DNA of 64,000 bases. Origin: Schauerella fraxinea (lineage in GTDB: Bacteria > Pseudomonadota > Gammaproteobacteria > Burkholderiales > Burkholderiaceae_B). Below the pieces are notes generated by a model. The model ran no database searches and was not told where the DNA came from. It worked only from the letters and a program-made list of their open reading frames with translations. The translations under genes and the position numbers were made by a program. Positions 50,031-57,635 of this stretch are shown piece after piece. Each line of letters begins with the position of its first letter. Within the stretch, counting starts at the first letter, position 1. Location: contig JAVDKK010000001.1 of NCBI GenBank assembly GCA_030849945.1, forward strand, positions 1,488,001 through 1,552,000, in the 5' to 3' direction.

Positions 50031-50903
50031 CTACTGCCCCAGCGCGTTCCCCAGCCAGTCGATGAAAGCGCGGCCTTCGTCTGATATCGGCTGCCCCGCG
50101 ATGGGCACCGCTTGCCACCCCGCCGCAAACGCCACGAAACCCAATGGCGCCACGAGCGTGCCGTCTTCCAGTTCCTTTCTCACCAGGCGCTGTTCGACCA
50201 ACGCATCGCCCAATCCCGCCACCGCCGCTTCGATGCACAGGTGCGTGTGCGGAAACTGGATGAAGTCGCCAAAGGCCAGTTTTTTGCCCGACCGCACTTC
50301 CCATTGATCCCACGCCGCCGACGTGTGGTCGTGGGCGATCCGGGTGCGCTTGCGCTTCGATTGCAGACGGTCCGGTGCAACGACCGGGCCAAACCGCGCA
50401 GGCGCCAGGGCAATGGCGCGGTCACGGTCGGATTCAGGGTAGGACGACAGATCCCAGGCAATGATCAGTTCCGCCCCCTCGGCACGAATCTCCTTGGCCG
50501 ACGTCATTGACAAGCGAATGCGGATATCGGGTCTCAGTCGATAGAACGCGCTCAGATGAGGCACCAGCCAACGCATGGCGAATGTCGCGCTGCAGGCCAC
50601 ATGCAAGCTTGGGCCGTCGCCGCGGTTTCTGAGGCGGCCGTAGGCGCCCTCGAGCTGCTCGAACACGCTGCTCACGGACGCGTAGAACGCATGGCCACCT
50701 GGGGTAAGCCGGAGTCCCGTGCCGTCTTTCTCGAACAGCGCCACACCGGCATGTTCGGCCAGCAATTTGAGCTGACGGCTGATCGCGCCGTGCGTGCGAT
50801 GAAGCTCTTTGGCGGCCTGCGTGAGCGATCCGGTGCGCGCCGTGGCTTCAAACGCTCGAAGGCTGGACAGGGGAGGCAAATTGCGCAAGATCGTGCCCTT
50901 CAT
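50031..50903 (-). CDS. LysR-family regulator, GcvA-like
   Basis: This 290-residue regulator has the N-terminal HTH (LPPLSSLRAFEATARTGSLTQAAKELHRTH) typical of the GcvA subgroup, then an effector-binding domain. It is divergent from the enolase gene at 51088 with 184 bases between, the classical LysR arrangement, so that gene is the likely target. Confidence 0.9.
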   Translation of the reverse strand: MKGTILRNLPPLSSLRAFEATARTGSLTQAAKELHRTHGAISRQLKLLAEHAGVALFEKDGTGLRLTPGGHAFYASVSSVFEQLEGAYGRLRNRGDGPSLHVACSATFAMRWLVPHLSAFYRLRPDIRIRLSMTSAKEIRAEGAELIIAWDLSSYPESDRDRAIALAPARFGPVVAPDRLQSKRKRTRIAHDHTSAAWDQWEVRSGKKLAFGDFIQFPHTHLCIEAAVAGLGDALVEQRLVRKELEDGTLVAPLGFVAFAAGWQAVPIAGQPISDEGRAFIDWLGNALGQ

Positions 50904-51087
50904 ATGTGAGAAAAACTATCCGTCGGCTCAGGATAATTCGATTTTCTGCTCGAGCGACGGTCGCTACCATGCAGTCATCAGTTCGATGCATCAAGCATTG
51001 CAGCGCTATCCATGATTTGCATGAGCGCCAAGGCACGATTTTCTGTTCTGCACCTATTTTATATTTTCTGACATAACTGGAGCCGTC

Positions 51088-52380
51088 ATGAGCCGTATTT
51101 CTCATCTGTCCGCTTACGAAGCTCTCGATAGCCGGGGTAACCCCACCATCGAAGTCGACGTCACGCTTGCGAGCGGCACACGTTGCCGCGCAATGGTGCC
51201 TTCGGGCGCATCGACGGGTGTTCGCGAGGCCGTCGAAATCCGGGACGGCGATGCTAAGCGTTATCACGGCTTGGGCGTCACGGTCGCCGCCCACCACGTC
51301 AATACCGAGATCAGCTTGGCGATCGTCGGAATGGATGTCGACGATCAGCGCGGCATCGACGAGACGATGATCGCTTTGGACGGCACGCCGAACAAGGCGC
51401 GGTTGGGCGCCAATGCGATCCTTGGCGTATCGCTTGCCGTGGCGAAAGCCGCCGCCGCGGATGCGGGCAAGTCGCTGTTCTCGTATATGGGGGGCGCGCA
51501 GGGATACCTTTTGCCCGTGCCGATGATCAATATCATCAACGGTGGCGCCCATGCCGACAACACCATCGACTTTCAGGAATTCATGGTGATGCCGGTGGGG
51601 GCGAGTACTTTCGCCGATGCGGTGCGGATGGGTGCTGAGGTATTCCACAGTTTGCGCCACGCGCTCAAGGCGCGTGGCTTCAATACCAATGTGGGTGATG
51701 AGGGCGGTTTTGCACCCGACTTACGGTCGGCCAAAGAGGCGCTCGATCTCATCATGGACGCAATCGCCACTGCAGGTTGTCGGCCCGGCACCGATATCGC
51801 GCTGGCCCTTGACCCTGCGTCGAGCGAATTCTGGCGCGATGGCCTGTACCGTTACGCCGGTGAAGGTATCGACAGAACGCGCGAGCAGCAAGTCGATTAT
51901 CTGTCGCAGCTCTTGGCGGACTATCCCATTGTGTCGATTGAAGACGGCATGGCCGAAGACGATCTGGCGGGATGGAGAATGTTGACCGCGGCGTGCGGCA
52001 ACCGTTGCCAACTTGTCGGCGACGACGTGTTCTGCACCAATCCTGCCTTGTTGCGAGACGGTATCGATACCGGTGTTGCCAACGCCATTCTGGTGAAGAT
52101 GAATCAGATCGGTACGCTCACCGAAACCTTCGCAGCCATCGATATGGCGCATGCTGCAGGCTACGCGGCCGTGATGTCGCATCGGTCCGGCGAAACCGAA
52201 GACGTGAGCATTGCGGATCTCGCCGTCGCCACCCGATGCGGTCAGATCAAAACCGGCTCGATTTCCCGCTCGGACCGAACGGCGAAATACAACCAACTCA
52301 TTCGCATCGAGCGCGAACTCGGCGCGCAGGCGGTGTATGCGGGCCGCGGATTCAGTGTCAAACAGCCGGTTGCCGCATAG
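51088..52380 (+). CDS. eno: Enolase (phosphopyruvate hydratase), regulator-linked copy
   Basis: This 430-residue enolase interconverts 2-phosphoglycerate and phosphoenolpyruvate. It has SGASTGVREAVEIRDGD, the acidic metal ligands (LALDPASSEF, SIEDGM, VGDDVFCTN), KMNQIGT, SHRSGETED and IKTGS, so the active site looks complete. The housekeeping eno in this group is usually next to pyrG/kdsA; here it stands alone opposite a LysR gene, so a second copy or a related phosphonopyruvate hydratase is possible. TGGAG precedes the ATG by seven bases. Confidence 0.9.
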   Translation: MSRISHLSAYEALDSRGNPTIEVDVTLASGTRCRAMVPSGASTGVREAVEIRDGDAKRYHGLGVTVAAHHVNTEISLAIVGMDVDDQRGIDETMIALDGTPNKARLGANAILGVSLAVAKAAAADAGKSLFSYMGGAQGYLLPVPMINIINGGAHADNTIDFQEFMVMPVGASTFADAVRMGAEVFHSLRHALKARGFNTNVGDEGGFAPDLRSAKEALDLIMDAIATAGCRPGTDIALALDPASSEFWRDGLYRYAGEGIDRTREQQVDYLSQLLADYPIVSIEDGMAEDDLAGWRMLTAACGNRCQLVGDDVFCTNPALLRDGIDTGVANAILVKMNQIGTLTETFAAIDMAHAAGYAAVMSHRSGETEDVSIADLAVATRCGQIKTGSISRSDRTAKYNQLIRIERELGAQAVYAGRGFSVKQPVAA

Positions 52381-52411
52381 CTGCGGTATGGATGGGGCGC
52401 ATGCTTGCGTC

Positions 52412-53605
52412 TTACGACCGCTTGCGTCCCCCCCACACGAACGCCACGGCCGACAGCACGGCAAACAGCAGCATCACACCGCCCATGGCACGCGCCGATC
52501 GGCCATCGAAGCCCCAGGCGACGAGTGCACTCGCCGCGCTGCCCAGCAGCATCTGGATCGCGCGCAGCAACGCGGCCGCGACGCCGGCCATTTGCGGCAA
52601 TGGATGCAGCGCCTCGTGCGAGGCATTGGGGCCGATCAAGCCATAGCTCAGATTGCTCAAGACGAGAAACGGGACGAGCGTGGCAACGGTAGCCAGGCCC
52701 GTAAACGCTAGCGTCGCCACCACGGTCGTGGCCAGTACGCCGAGCGTCAAACCCATGCCGAGCAATCGGGCGCTTGGCACGTGACGCGCCGTCAAACGGG
52801 TATTCAAAAACGACCCTGCAATCGTGCCACCCGCCACGCACGCGAAGATCAGGCTGAAAGTGCCTGCGGACACGCCGAACACGCTGATGAACACCAGGGG
52901 CGAGCCCGAGATGAACGCAAACATGCAGGCGAAGCTGGCGCCGTTTACGAGAAAGAACCGCCGGCATACCGGTTGGCGCCAGGCGAACGCATAGTTGGCC
53001 AACACTTGTTTGACGCTTGCCTTGCGGCGCATGGCGGCGGGGGCGGACTCTTCGAAACCCCAGACGGTGACGGCGAGCAGTATTGCACCGCCCACGGCCA
53101 GAAACACGTAGATCCCCCGCCAGCCGCCCAGCGGCACCAGTCCCGCGCCGATGATGGGCGCGATCACCGGCGCCAAACTGAGCACCAAGGTGACGTAGGA
53201 CAACCGCATGCGGGCTTCCACGCCTTGAAAGAGATCGCGAACGATGGCGATGGGCAGCACAGCGCCGGCGCCCGCGCCGATGCCTTGCAACAGGCGGGCC
53301 ACCAACAGCCACTCGATGGATGGGGCGAGCATGCACAACGCGCCTGCCAAGGTAAAGAGCACCAGGCCGCCCAGGAGGATCGGTCGGCGGCCCCACTGAT
53401 CGGATAATGGCCCCAGCACCAAGGGGCCGGCAGCGAAGCCAAAGAGGAACACGCTGAGCGTCATTCCTGCGAGCGTGGAGGATGCGCCAAGGCTTTGCTC
53501 GAGATCGGGCAGGGCGGGCAAGCCCATGTCGATGGCCAGGGGTGGCAGCGCGGCGAGTGCGCCGAGCAGCAGAATGAAGGCGACGGATTGCCTGGAAATG
53601 GGCAT
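52412..53605 (-). CDS. Bcr/CflA-type MFS drug exporter
   Basis: This 397-residue protein has 12 membrane segments and the DHA1 Bcr/CflA signature: LAIDMGLPALPDLEQSL, the motif-A loop GPLSDQWGRRPILL, and RLLQGIGAGAGAVLP. It ends 31 bases from the enolase stop and is divergent from the IclR gene. ATG 53605 gives the normal N-terminus; the longer frame to 53737 overlaps the IclR start region. Confidence 0.9.
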   Translation of the reverse strand: MPISRQSVAFILLLGALAALPPLAIDMGLPALPDLEQSLGASSTLAGMTLSVFLFGFAAGPLVLGPLSDQWGRRPILLGGLVLFTLAGALCMLAPSIEWLLVARLLQGIGAGAGAVLPIAIVRDLFQGVEARMRLSYVTLVLSLAPVIAPIIGAGLVPLGGWRGIYVFLAVGGAILLAVTVWGFEESAPAAMRRKASVKQVLANYAFAWRQPVCRRFFLVNGASFACMFAFISGSPLVFISVFGVSAGTFSLIFACVAGGTIAGSFLNTRLTARHVPSARLLGMGLTLGVLATTVVATLAFTGLATVATLVPFLVLSNLSYGLIGPNASHEALHPLPQMAGVAAALLRAIQMLLGSAASALVAWGFDGRSARAMGGVMLLFAVLSAVAFVWGGRKRS

Positions 53606-53726
53606 TGCGGTCTCGAACAAATGAAGTATGCGGATAGCGGGGAGCGGCAACTGTATCGCTTCGTGGGTAGGCGGCTCACCAAAAACCACGATGCGGTACA
53701 GTGAAGAATCATCTGGAATGTTCACC

Positions 53727-54533
53727 ATGCCCGCCACTTCCCCGCCAGACCCCCGCGATCGTCATGCAGGCGGCATTCAAGTGATCGCCCGCGCCGCCGC
53801 CATTTTGCGCACGTTGAGCGAGGCCGATGGGGGCATGAGCTACGGCGAACTTGCCATGCACGTCGATTTGCCGCGCTCCACTGTGCAGCGGATCGTTCAG
53901 GCCTTGCTGGCCGAGAAGCTCGTCGCTGTCGATGCCGATGGCATTTCCGTGGGCGTGGGCATCGCCCGATTGGCGGCAGCGTCGTCGCGTCCGGATCTGC
54001 AAGCGGCCCTGCGCGCGCACCTGCATGCCTTGCATCGCCGCGTGGACGAAACGGTAGACCTCTCGCAACTGTCGGGCGCCCACCTGCGCTTTATCGAGCA
54101 ACTCGTGTCTACCCAGGAGCTGCGCGTTGCGCAATCACGCGAAACGATGTTTCCGCTGTACTGCACTGCCAACGGCAAGGCCGCATTGGCCACGATGTCG
54201 GATCGTGCGATCGCGCGATTGTTGGGTGACGCGTGGTACGCCTACACGCCGTTGACGATTGCGACGTTGCCCGCGTTGCTGGTCGAGATTGCCGAGGTGC
54301 GCCGCACCGGCTTTGCGTACGATCGCCAAGAGCATTCGGATGGTGTGTGTGCGATCGGCATCTCGGTCGTGCCGCCCGACGGCCCGCCTTACGCCATGTC
54401 GATCGCCGTACCGCAGGCGCGATTCGAACGCGTGCTGCCCGAGCTGAAAGTCGCGCTGCTGGCGTGCCGGGCTGACGTGCTGGCAACGCTCGGTACGCGT
54501 GTGGTGCATAGGGTGTCAATGGGTAAGACCTGA
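53727..54533 (+). CDS. IclR-family transcriptional regulator
   Basis: This 268-residue regulator has the IclR winged HTH (VIARAAAILRTLSEADGGMSYGELAM, LPRSTVQRIVQALLAEKLV) and a C-terminal effector domain with YCTANGKAALA and DRQEHSDGVCAIGISV. It is divergent from the Bcr-type exporter, which is its likely target. ATG 53727 with GGA nine bases upstream was chosen over the ATG at 53718. Confidence 0.9.
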   Translation: MPATSPPDPRDRHAGGIQVIARAAAILRTLSEADGGMSYGELAMHVDLPRSTVQRIVQALLAEKLVAVDADGISVGVGIARLAAASSRPDLQAALRAHLHALHRRVDETVDLSQLSGAHLRFIEQLVSTQELRVAQSRETMFPLYCTANGKAALATMSDRAIARLLGDAWYAYTPLTIATLPALLVEIAEVRRTGFAYDRQEHSDGVCAIGISVVPPDGPPYAMSIAVPQARFERVLPELKVALLACRADVLATLGTRVVHRVSMGKT

Positions 54534-54646
54534 GAGCAACAGCCGATTTTGCTTTGGATACGCTGCGCGTTCCAGCACCGCAGACGTCCCGCGCAAAGAT
54601 CAGTCACCAACACCAAAGCAGCTCACCGGCTTCGCGTTGCACGACA

Positions 54647-54672
54647 AAACGCCAGGCAGGAGCCTGGCGTTT
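54647..54672. terminator. Strong stem-loop terminator, probably bidirectional
   Basis: AAACGCCAGGC and GCCTGGCGTTT form an 11-bp stem around AGGA, with TTTCTTT on the plus side and TTTTG on the minus side. It ends the IclR gene and the 44-codon gene that faces it. Confidence 0.9.
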
Positions 54673-54708
54673 CTTTGCAATTCGGGCGTCAGCCCGAAGC
54701 CGTCTCGC

Positions 54709-54843
54709 TTAGACGCGGCGGCGCGGTGCGCCCGTGCGGCCGCGTGACGCTACGGTGCTGGCAGCGCGCTTGTTCATGACGCTTTGATAGAGCTTTTTTG
54801 CCAAGCCCGAGGTGATGGCGAATACGATGAGTTTGCGTAGCAT
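54709..54843 (-). CDS. Very small protein, 44 residues, unknown function
   Basis: The minus strand encodes a 44-residue peptide with a hydrophobic start (LRKLIVFAITSGLAKKLY) and a very basic tail ending GRTGAPRRRV. GGGGAT lies six to eight bases before the ATG at 54843, and a terminator follows the stop. The hydrophobic head with a basic tail suggests a membrane-associated or nucleic-acid-binding peptide. I do not know a named family. Confidence 0.6.
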   Translation of the reverse strand: MLRKLIVFAITSGLAKKLYQSVMNKRAASTVASRGRTGAPRRRV

Positions 54844-54924
54844 GATGGATCCCCGCATGAAAATGAAAACGGCGGCATCAATCCCAGTGCGCCGTCAGCC
54901 AAGCGTCCCTTGGGACGCACGTGA

Positions 54925-55008
54925 TTAGAAAATGAGTTTGAAAAAGCCCGTCACTACGGCCAAGCCGATAAGGAAAATGATGACGATGGCCCACAGCAGG
55001 ATTTTCAT
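54925..55008 (-). CDS. Very small membrane peptide, 27 residues
   Basis: Starting at ATG 55008, the minus strand encodes 27 residues, almost all hydrophobic (LLWAIVIIFLIGLAVVTGFF), ending KLIF and TAA at 54925. It looks like a single membrane helix. AGG lies ten bases before the ATG, and a GCGTCCC/GGGACGC stem (54903-54918) follows. It precedes the 44-codon gene on the same strand. Confidence 0.55.
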   Translation of the reverse strand: MKILLWAIVIIFLIGLAVVTGFFKLIF

Positions 55009-55118
55009 TGTTGACTTGCCTATCCGAATAAGAATCGAGTCCTGGCGGCCTGGATCGCCGCCAGCGTTACCCGAGCCATTAGGCAAGTAACGTTCCCGCC
55101 CTCGGCAACAAATTTTCT

Positions 55119-55847
55119 CTAGCGGCTGGCAAGTTCATCGCGATGGGCCTGCGCCAGGGCAGCCATGCTCTCAAAGCGAAAGTCGACATGCGGGGTGCCG
55201 GGTGGCGGCATCGTCGCTCCCCAGCCGTCTGCATTGTGGCGCCGATCGATCCACGCCGATGCCAAGCCGAACTGATTGGCGGTTGCGTGATCGTGAAACA
55301 GGCTTTGCGCGGTGTGCAGCACGTCGCTTTTCTCCAACCCCAGATCGGTTTTCAGCCGTGCGAGCATGTATTCGAAATTCTTGGGATCGGGTTTATAGGA
55401 GCCGATATCCTGCGCGCTATAGATGGCGTCGAACGCGACTTTCAGACGGGCGTTGCTGGCGCGAAACGAAATGCGATCGACGTTCGACAGAATGACGAGC
55501 TTGTAATGCTGCTTCAAATACGCGAGCGCCTCAACGGAGTCGGGAAACTCGGGCCAATCCGGCACCGACGCGCCAAAGATATTGGCCTCCTGATTGTCGA
55601 CCGCAATGCCCCACTCCTTTGCCACACGCTTGTAAACCACCGAAAGCAGCTGCGAGTACGGCATGTCGGGCGTGGATTTTTCCTGCTCGGCTTCATGCCG
55701 CGCGTAGATTTCGAGCGCCTCATCCTTCGATAAAGGGTTGTCGCGTTTGGCCAGGAGGGGCTGCAGACCATCGTGAATGCCGGTTTCCCAGTCGATCAGC
55801 GTGCCGTAGCAGTCGAAGGTGAGAACTTTAAAGCCGCTCAATGTCAT
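55119..55847 (-). CDS. HAD-superfamily hydrolase, haloacid-dehalogenase-like
   Basis: This 242-residue protein has HAD motif I VLTFDCYGTLIDWE (nucleophile Asp), motif II VILSNVDR, motif III Lys in IGSYKPDPKNF, and a late DHATANQFGLASAWIDRR. The CYGTLIDWE form is found in 2-haloacid dehalogenase type II and related phosphatases; a substrate is not evident. GGGGGTC precedes the ATG at 55847. Confidence 0.85.
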   Translation of the reverse strand: MTLSGFKVLTFDCYGTLIDWETGIHDGLQPLLAKRDNPLSKDEALEIYARHEAEQEKSTPDMPYSQLLSVVYKRVAKEWGIAVDNQEANIFGASVPDWPEFPDSVEALAYLKQHYKLVILSNVDRISFRASNARLKVAFDAIYSAQDIGSYKPDPKNFEYMLARLKTDLGLEKSDVLHTAQSLFHDHATANQFGLASAWIDRRHNADGWGATMPPPGTPHVDFRFESMAALAQAHRDELASR

Positions 55848-55955
55848 TGTGACCCCCTGTGATGGAGCCCACAGCTTACCGGCTAGCGTAGACGAGGGCC
55901 AAGCCATCCCAAATGTGCGGGTATCGAACAAGCGTCGCGACGACCGTTCGGCAAT

Positions 55956-56009
55956 GCCCTAAACTACGCGATTGGTCGAACCTTCATCGGAGGTTCGACG
56001 TCATAGGGC
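55956..56009 (+). other. Nested inverted repeats in the leader of the diguanylate cyclase gene
   Basis: GTCGAACCT/AGGTTCGAC (55975-55999, 7-base loop) is a perfect 9-bp stem, surrounded by GCCCTA (55956-55961) and TAGGGC (56004-56009). Together they could fold into one long hairpin ending 58 bases before the gene. Confidence 0.5.
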
Positions 56010-56067
56010 AATGCGGAGACGGTTGCCCAGCGCCAGAAAAGTAAAAACGATGCCCCGGGAGGCACGC

Positions 56068-57531
56068 ATGGTGGCCTTGCGGTTTCATCGCACGCTTAAC
56101 GCACTGGGTGCGTTGATCGTTCTATGTATTTTGGGCGTGGCGCTGACGATGCTGTGGACCGATCGGCAAACCGACTGGAACCGGTCGGCTCAATCCGCGC
56201 GCAACATCCTGGTCACGCTCGAGGAAGACATTTCGCGGTCGATGCAACTGTACGACGTCACGTTGATGTCGGTTGCCCAATCTTTACGCACGCCTGGTTT
56301 CGAACATGCCGGGCCGGCCTTGCGGCAACAACTGCTGTTCGCCACCGCTGCCGTAACCGAGCACCTTGGATCGATACTCGTGCTCGACACCGAGGGCAAT
56401 ATCCGATTCGATTCAGGCTCGATCGTGCCGCGGCAGGGCAACTTTGCCGACCGGGATTATTTTGTCGTGCACAAGACGCGAGCCGATGCGGGCTTGTTCG
56501 TCAGTGCCCCCTATAAAAGCCGTCTGCGTGGCGGCGATCCGAGCATTGGGCTGAGCCGCAGGCTCTTCAATCCCGACGGCAGTTTTGCCGGCGTCGTGCT
56601 GGGCGCCATGCGGCTGTCTTACATGCAGGAAAAGTTCGCCGGATTGGCGCTGGGCAAGGATGCCGCGATCGGCCTGATGCGTGCCGACGGCATCATGCTG
56701 ATGCGTCAACCGTTCATCGCCAGCGAGATCGGCCGCGATATGAGTGGCACGGCGACGTTCCGCCGCATCGATACGGAGCGCGTGGGAAGTTTTGTGAACC
56801 GGGCCGCCACCGATAATGTCGAGCGGCTTTACACGTTCAGTACGGTTCGCGGCTTCCCACTGATCCTGAACCTGGGGCTGTCGGTGGACGAGATCATGTC
56901 ACCCTGGCGCGTCAAGACGATGGTGCTGGGACCCATCACGCTGATCCTCTGCGTGGCCGTGGCTGCACTCACGATCCTGTTCCAGCGAGAGCTACGTCGC
57001 CGCCGATTGATCCAGGCGGAACTCGATGTGCTGGCGCGTACCGATGGATTGACCAGCTTGGCGAATCGTCGCCGTTTCGACGAGGTGATGGCCATGGAAT
57101 GGGAGCGCTCGGGTCGACGGCAGTCGCCTTTGTCCATCCTGTTCATCGATGCCGACAACTTCAAGTTGTTCAATGATCGCTACGGCCATCGTGCCGGCGA
57201 CGACCTGCTTCGGCGCATGGCCGACGCCATCGCGCACAATACCGGTGACGACCATACTTTCGTGGCGCGCTACGGTGGCGAAGAGTTCGTGGTGATCCTG
57301 CCCGACACCAGCGCGGAGCAGGCCGTGCCGATCGCGCATCGCATCAGCAATGCTGTCGCTGCGCTCGGCATTGCGCATCCGGACGGCGTAGGTGGTGTGG
57401 CCACCGTGAGCGTCGGCGTAGCGGGCGCCACGCCCGATCGAACGCACGGGTTTCACCATTTGATCGAGCGGGCCGATGCCGCGCTCTATCGCGCCAAAGG
57501 GGCCGGGCGTGCCCGCGTCGAAGTCGCGTGA
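56068..57531 (+). CDS. Membrane-bound diguanylate cyclase
   Basis: This 487-residue protein makes cyclic di-GMP. It has a membrane helix at about 11-30, a periplasmic sensor region of about 250 residues resembling a PDC/Cache domain (SILVLDTEGNIRFDSGS, FADRDYFVVHK), a second helix near 288-308, and a GGDEF domain with GGEEF at 403-407. The inhibitory RxxD site before the active site is absent (DDHT instead), so product inhibition at that site is not expected. GGGAGG five bases before ATG 56068 sets the start. Confidence 0.9.
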   Translation: MVALRFHRTLNALGALIVLCILGVALTMLWTDRQTDWNRSAQSARNILVTLEEDISRSMQLYDVTLMSVAQSLRTPGFEHAGPALRQQLLFATAAVTEHLGSILVLDTEGNIRFDSGSIVPRQGNFADRDYFVVHKTRADAGLFVSAPYKSRLRGGDPSIGLSRRLFNPDGSFAGVVLGAMRLSYMQEKFAGLALGKDAAIGLMRADGIMLMRQPFIASEIGRDMSGTATFRRIDTERVGSFVNRAATDNVERLYTFSTVRGFPLILNLGLSVDEIMSPWRVKTMVLGPITLILCVAVAALTILFQRELRRRRLIQAELDVLARTDGLTSLANRRRFDEVMAMEWERSGRRQSPLSILFIDADNFKLFNDRYGHRAGDDLLRRMADAIAHNTGDDHTFVARYGGEEFVVILPDTSAEQAVPIAHRISNAVAALGIAHPDGVGGVATVSVGVAGATPDRTHGFHHLIERADAALYRAKGAGRARVEVA

Positions 57532-57586
57532 GGGCTTTATCGCGCCTGCCCGATTGATCCGCGCAGATTGAGCCGTATATAAAAAA

Positions 57587-57621
57587 AAAGGCTTCGGACG
57601 CGATAAACGTCCGAAGCCTTT
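57587..57621. terminator. Bidirectional terminator between the cyclase gene and glgX
   Basis: AAAGGCTTCGGACG and CGTCCGAAGCCTTT form a perfect 14-bp stem around CGATAAA. An A-run on the left serves the minus strand as a T-run. It sits between two converging genes. Confidence 0.95.
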
Positions 57622-57635
57622 ATGCCACCGTCGCT

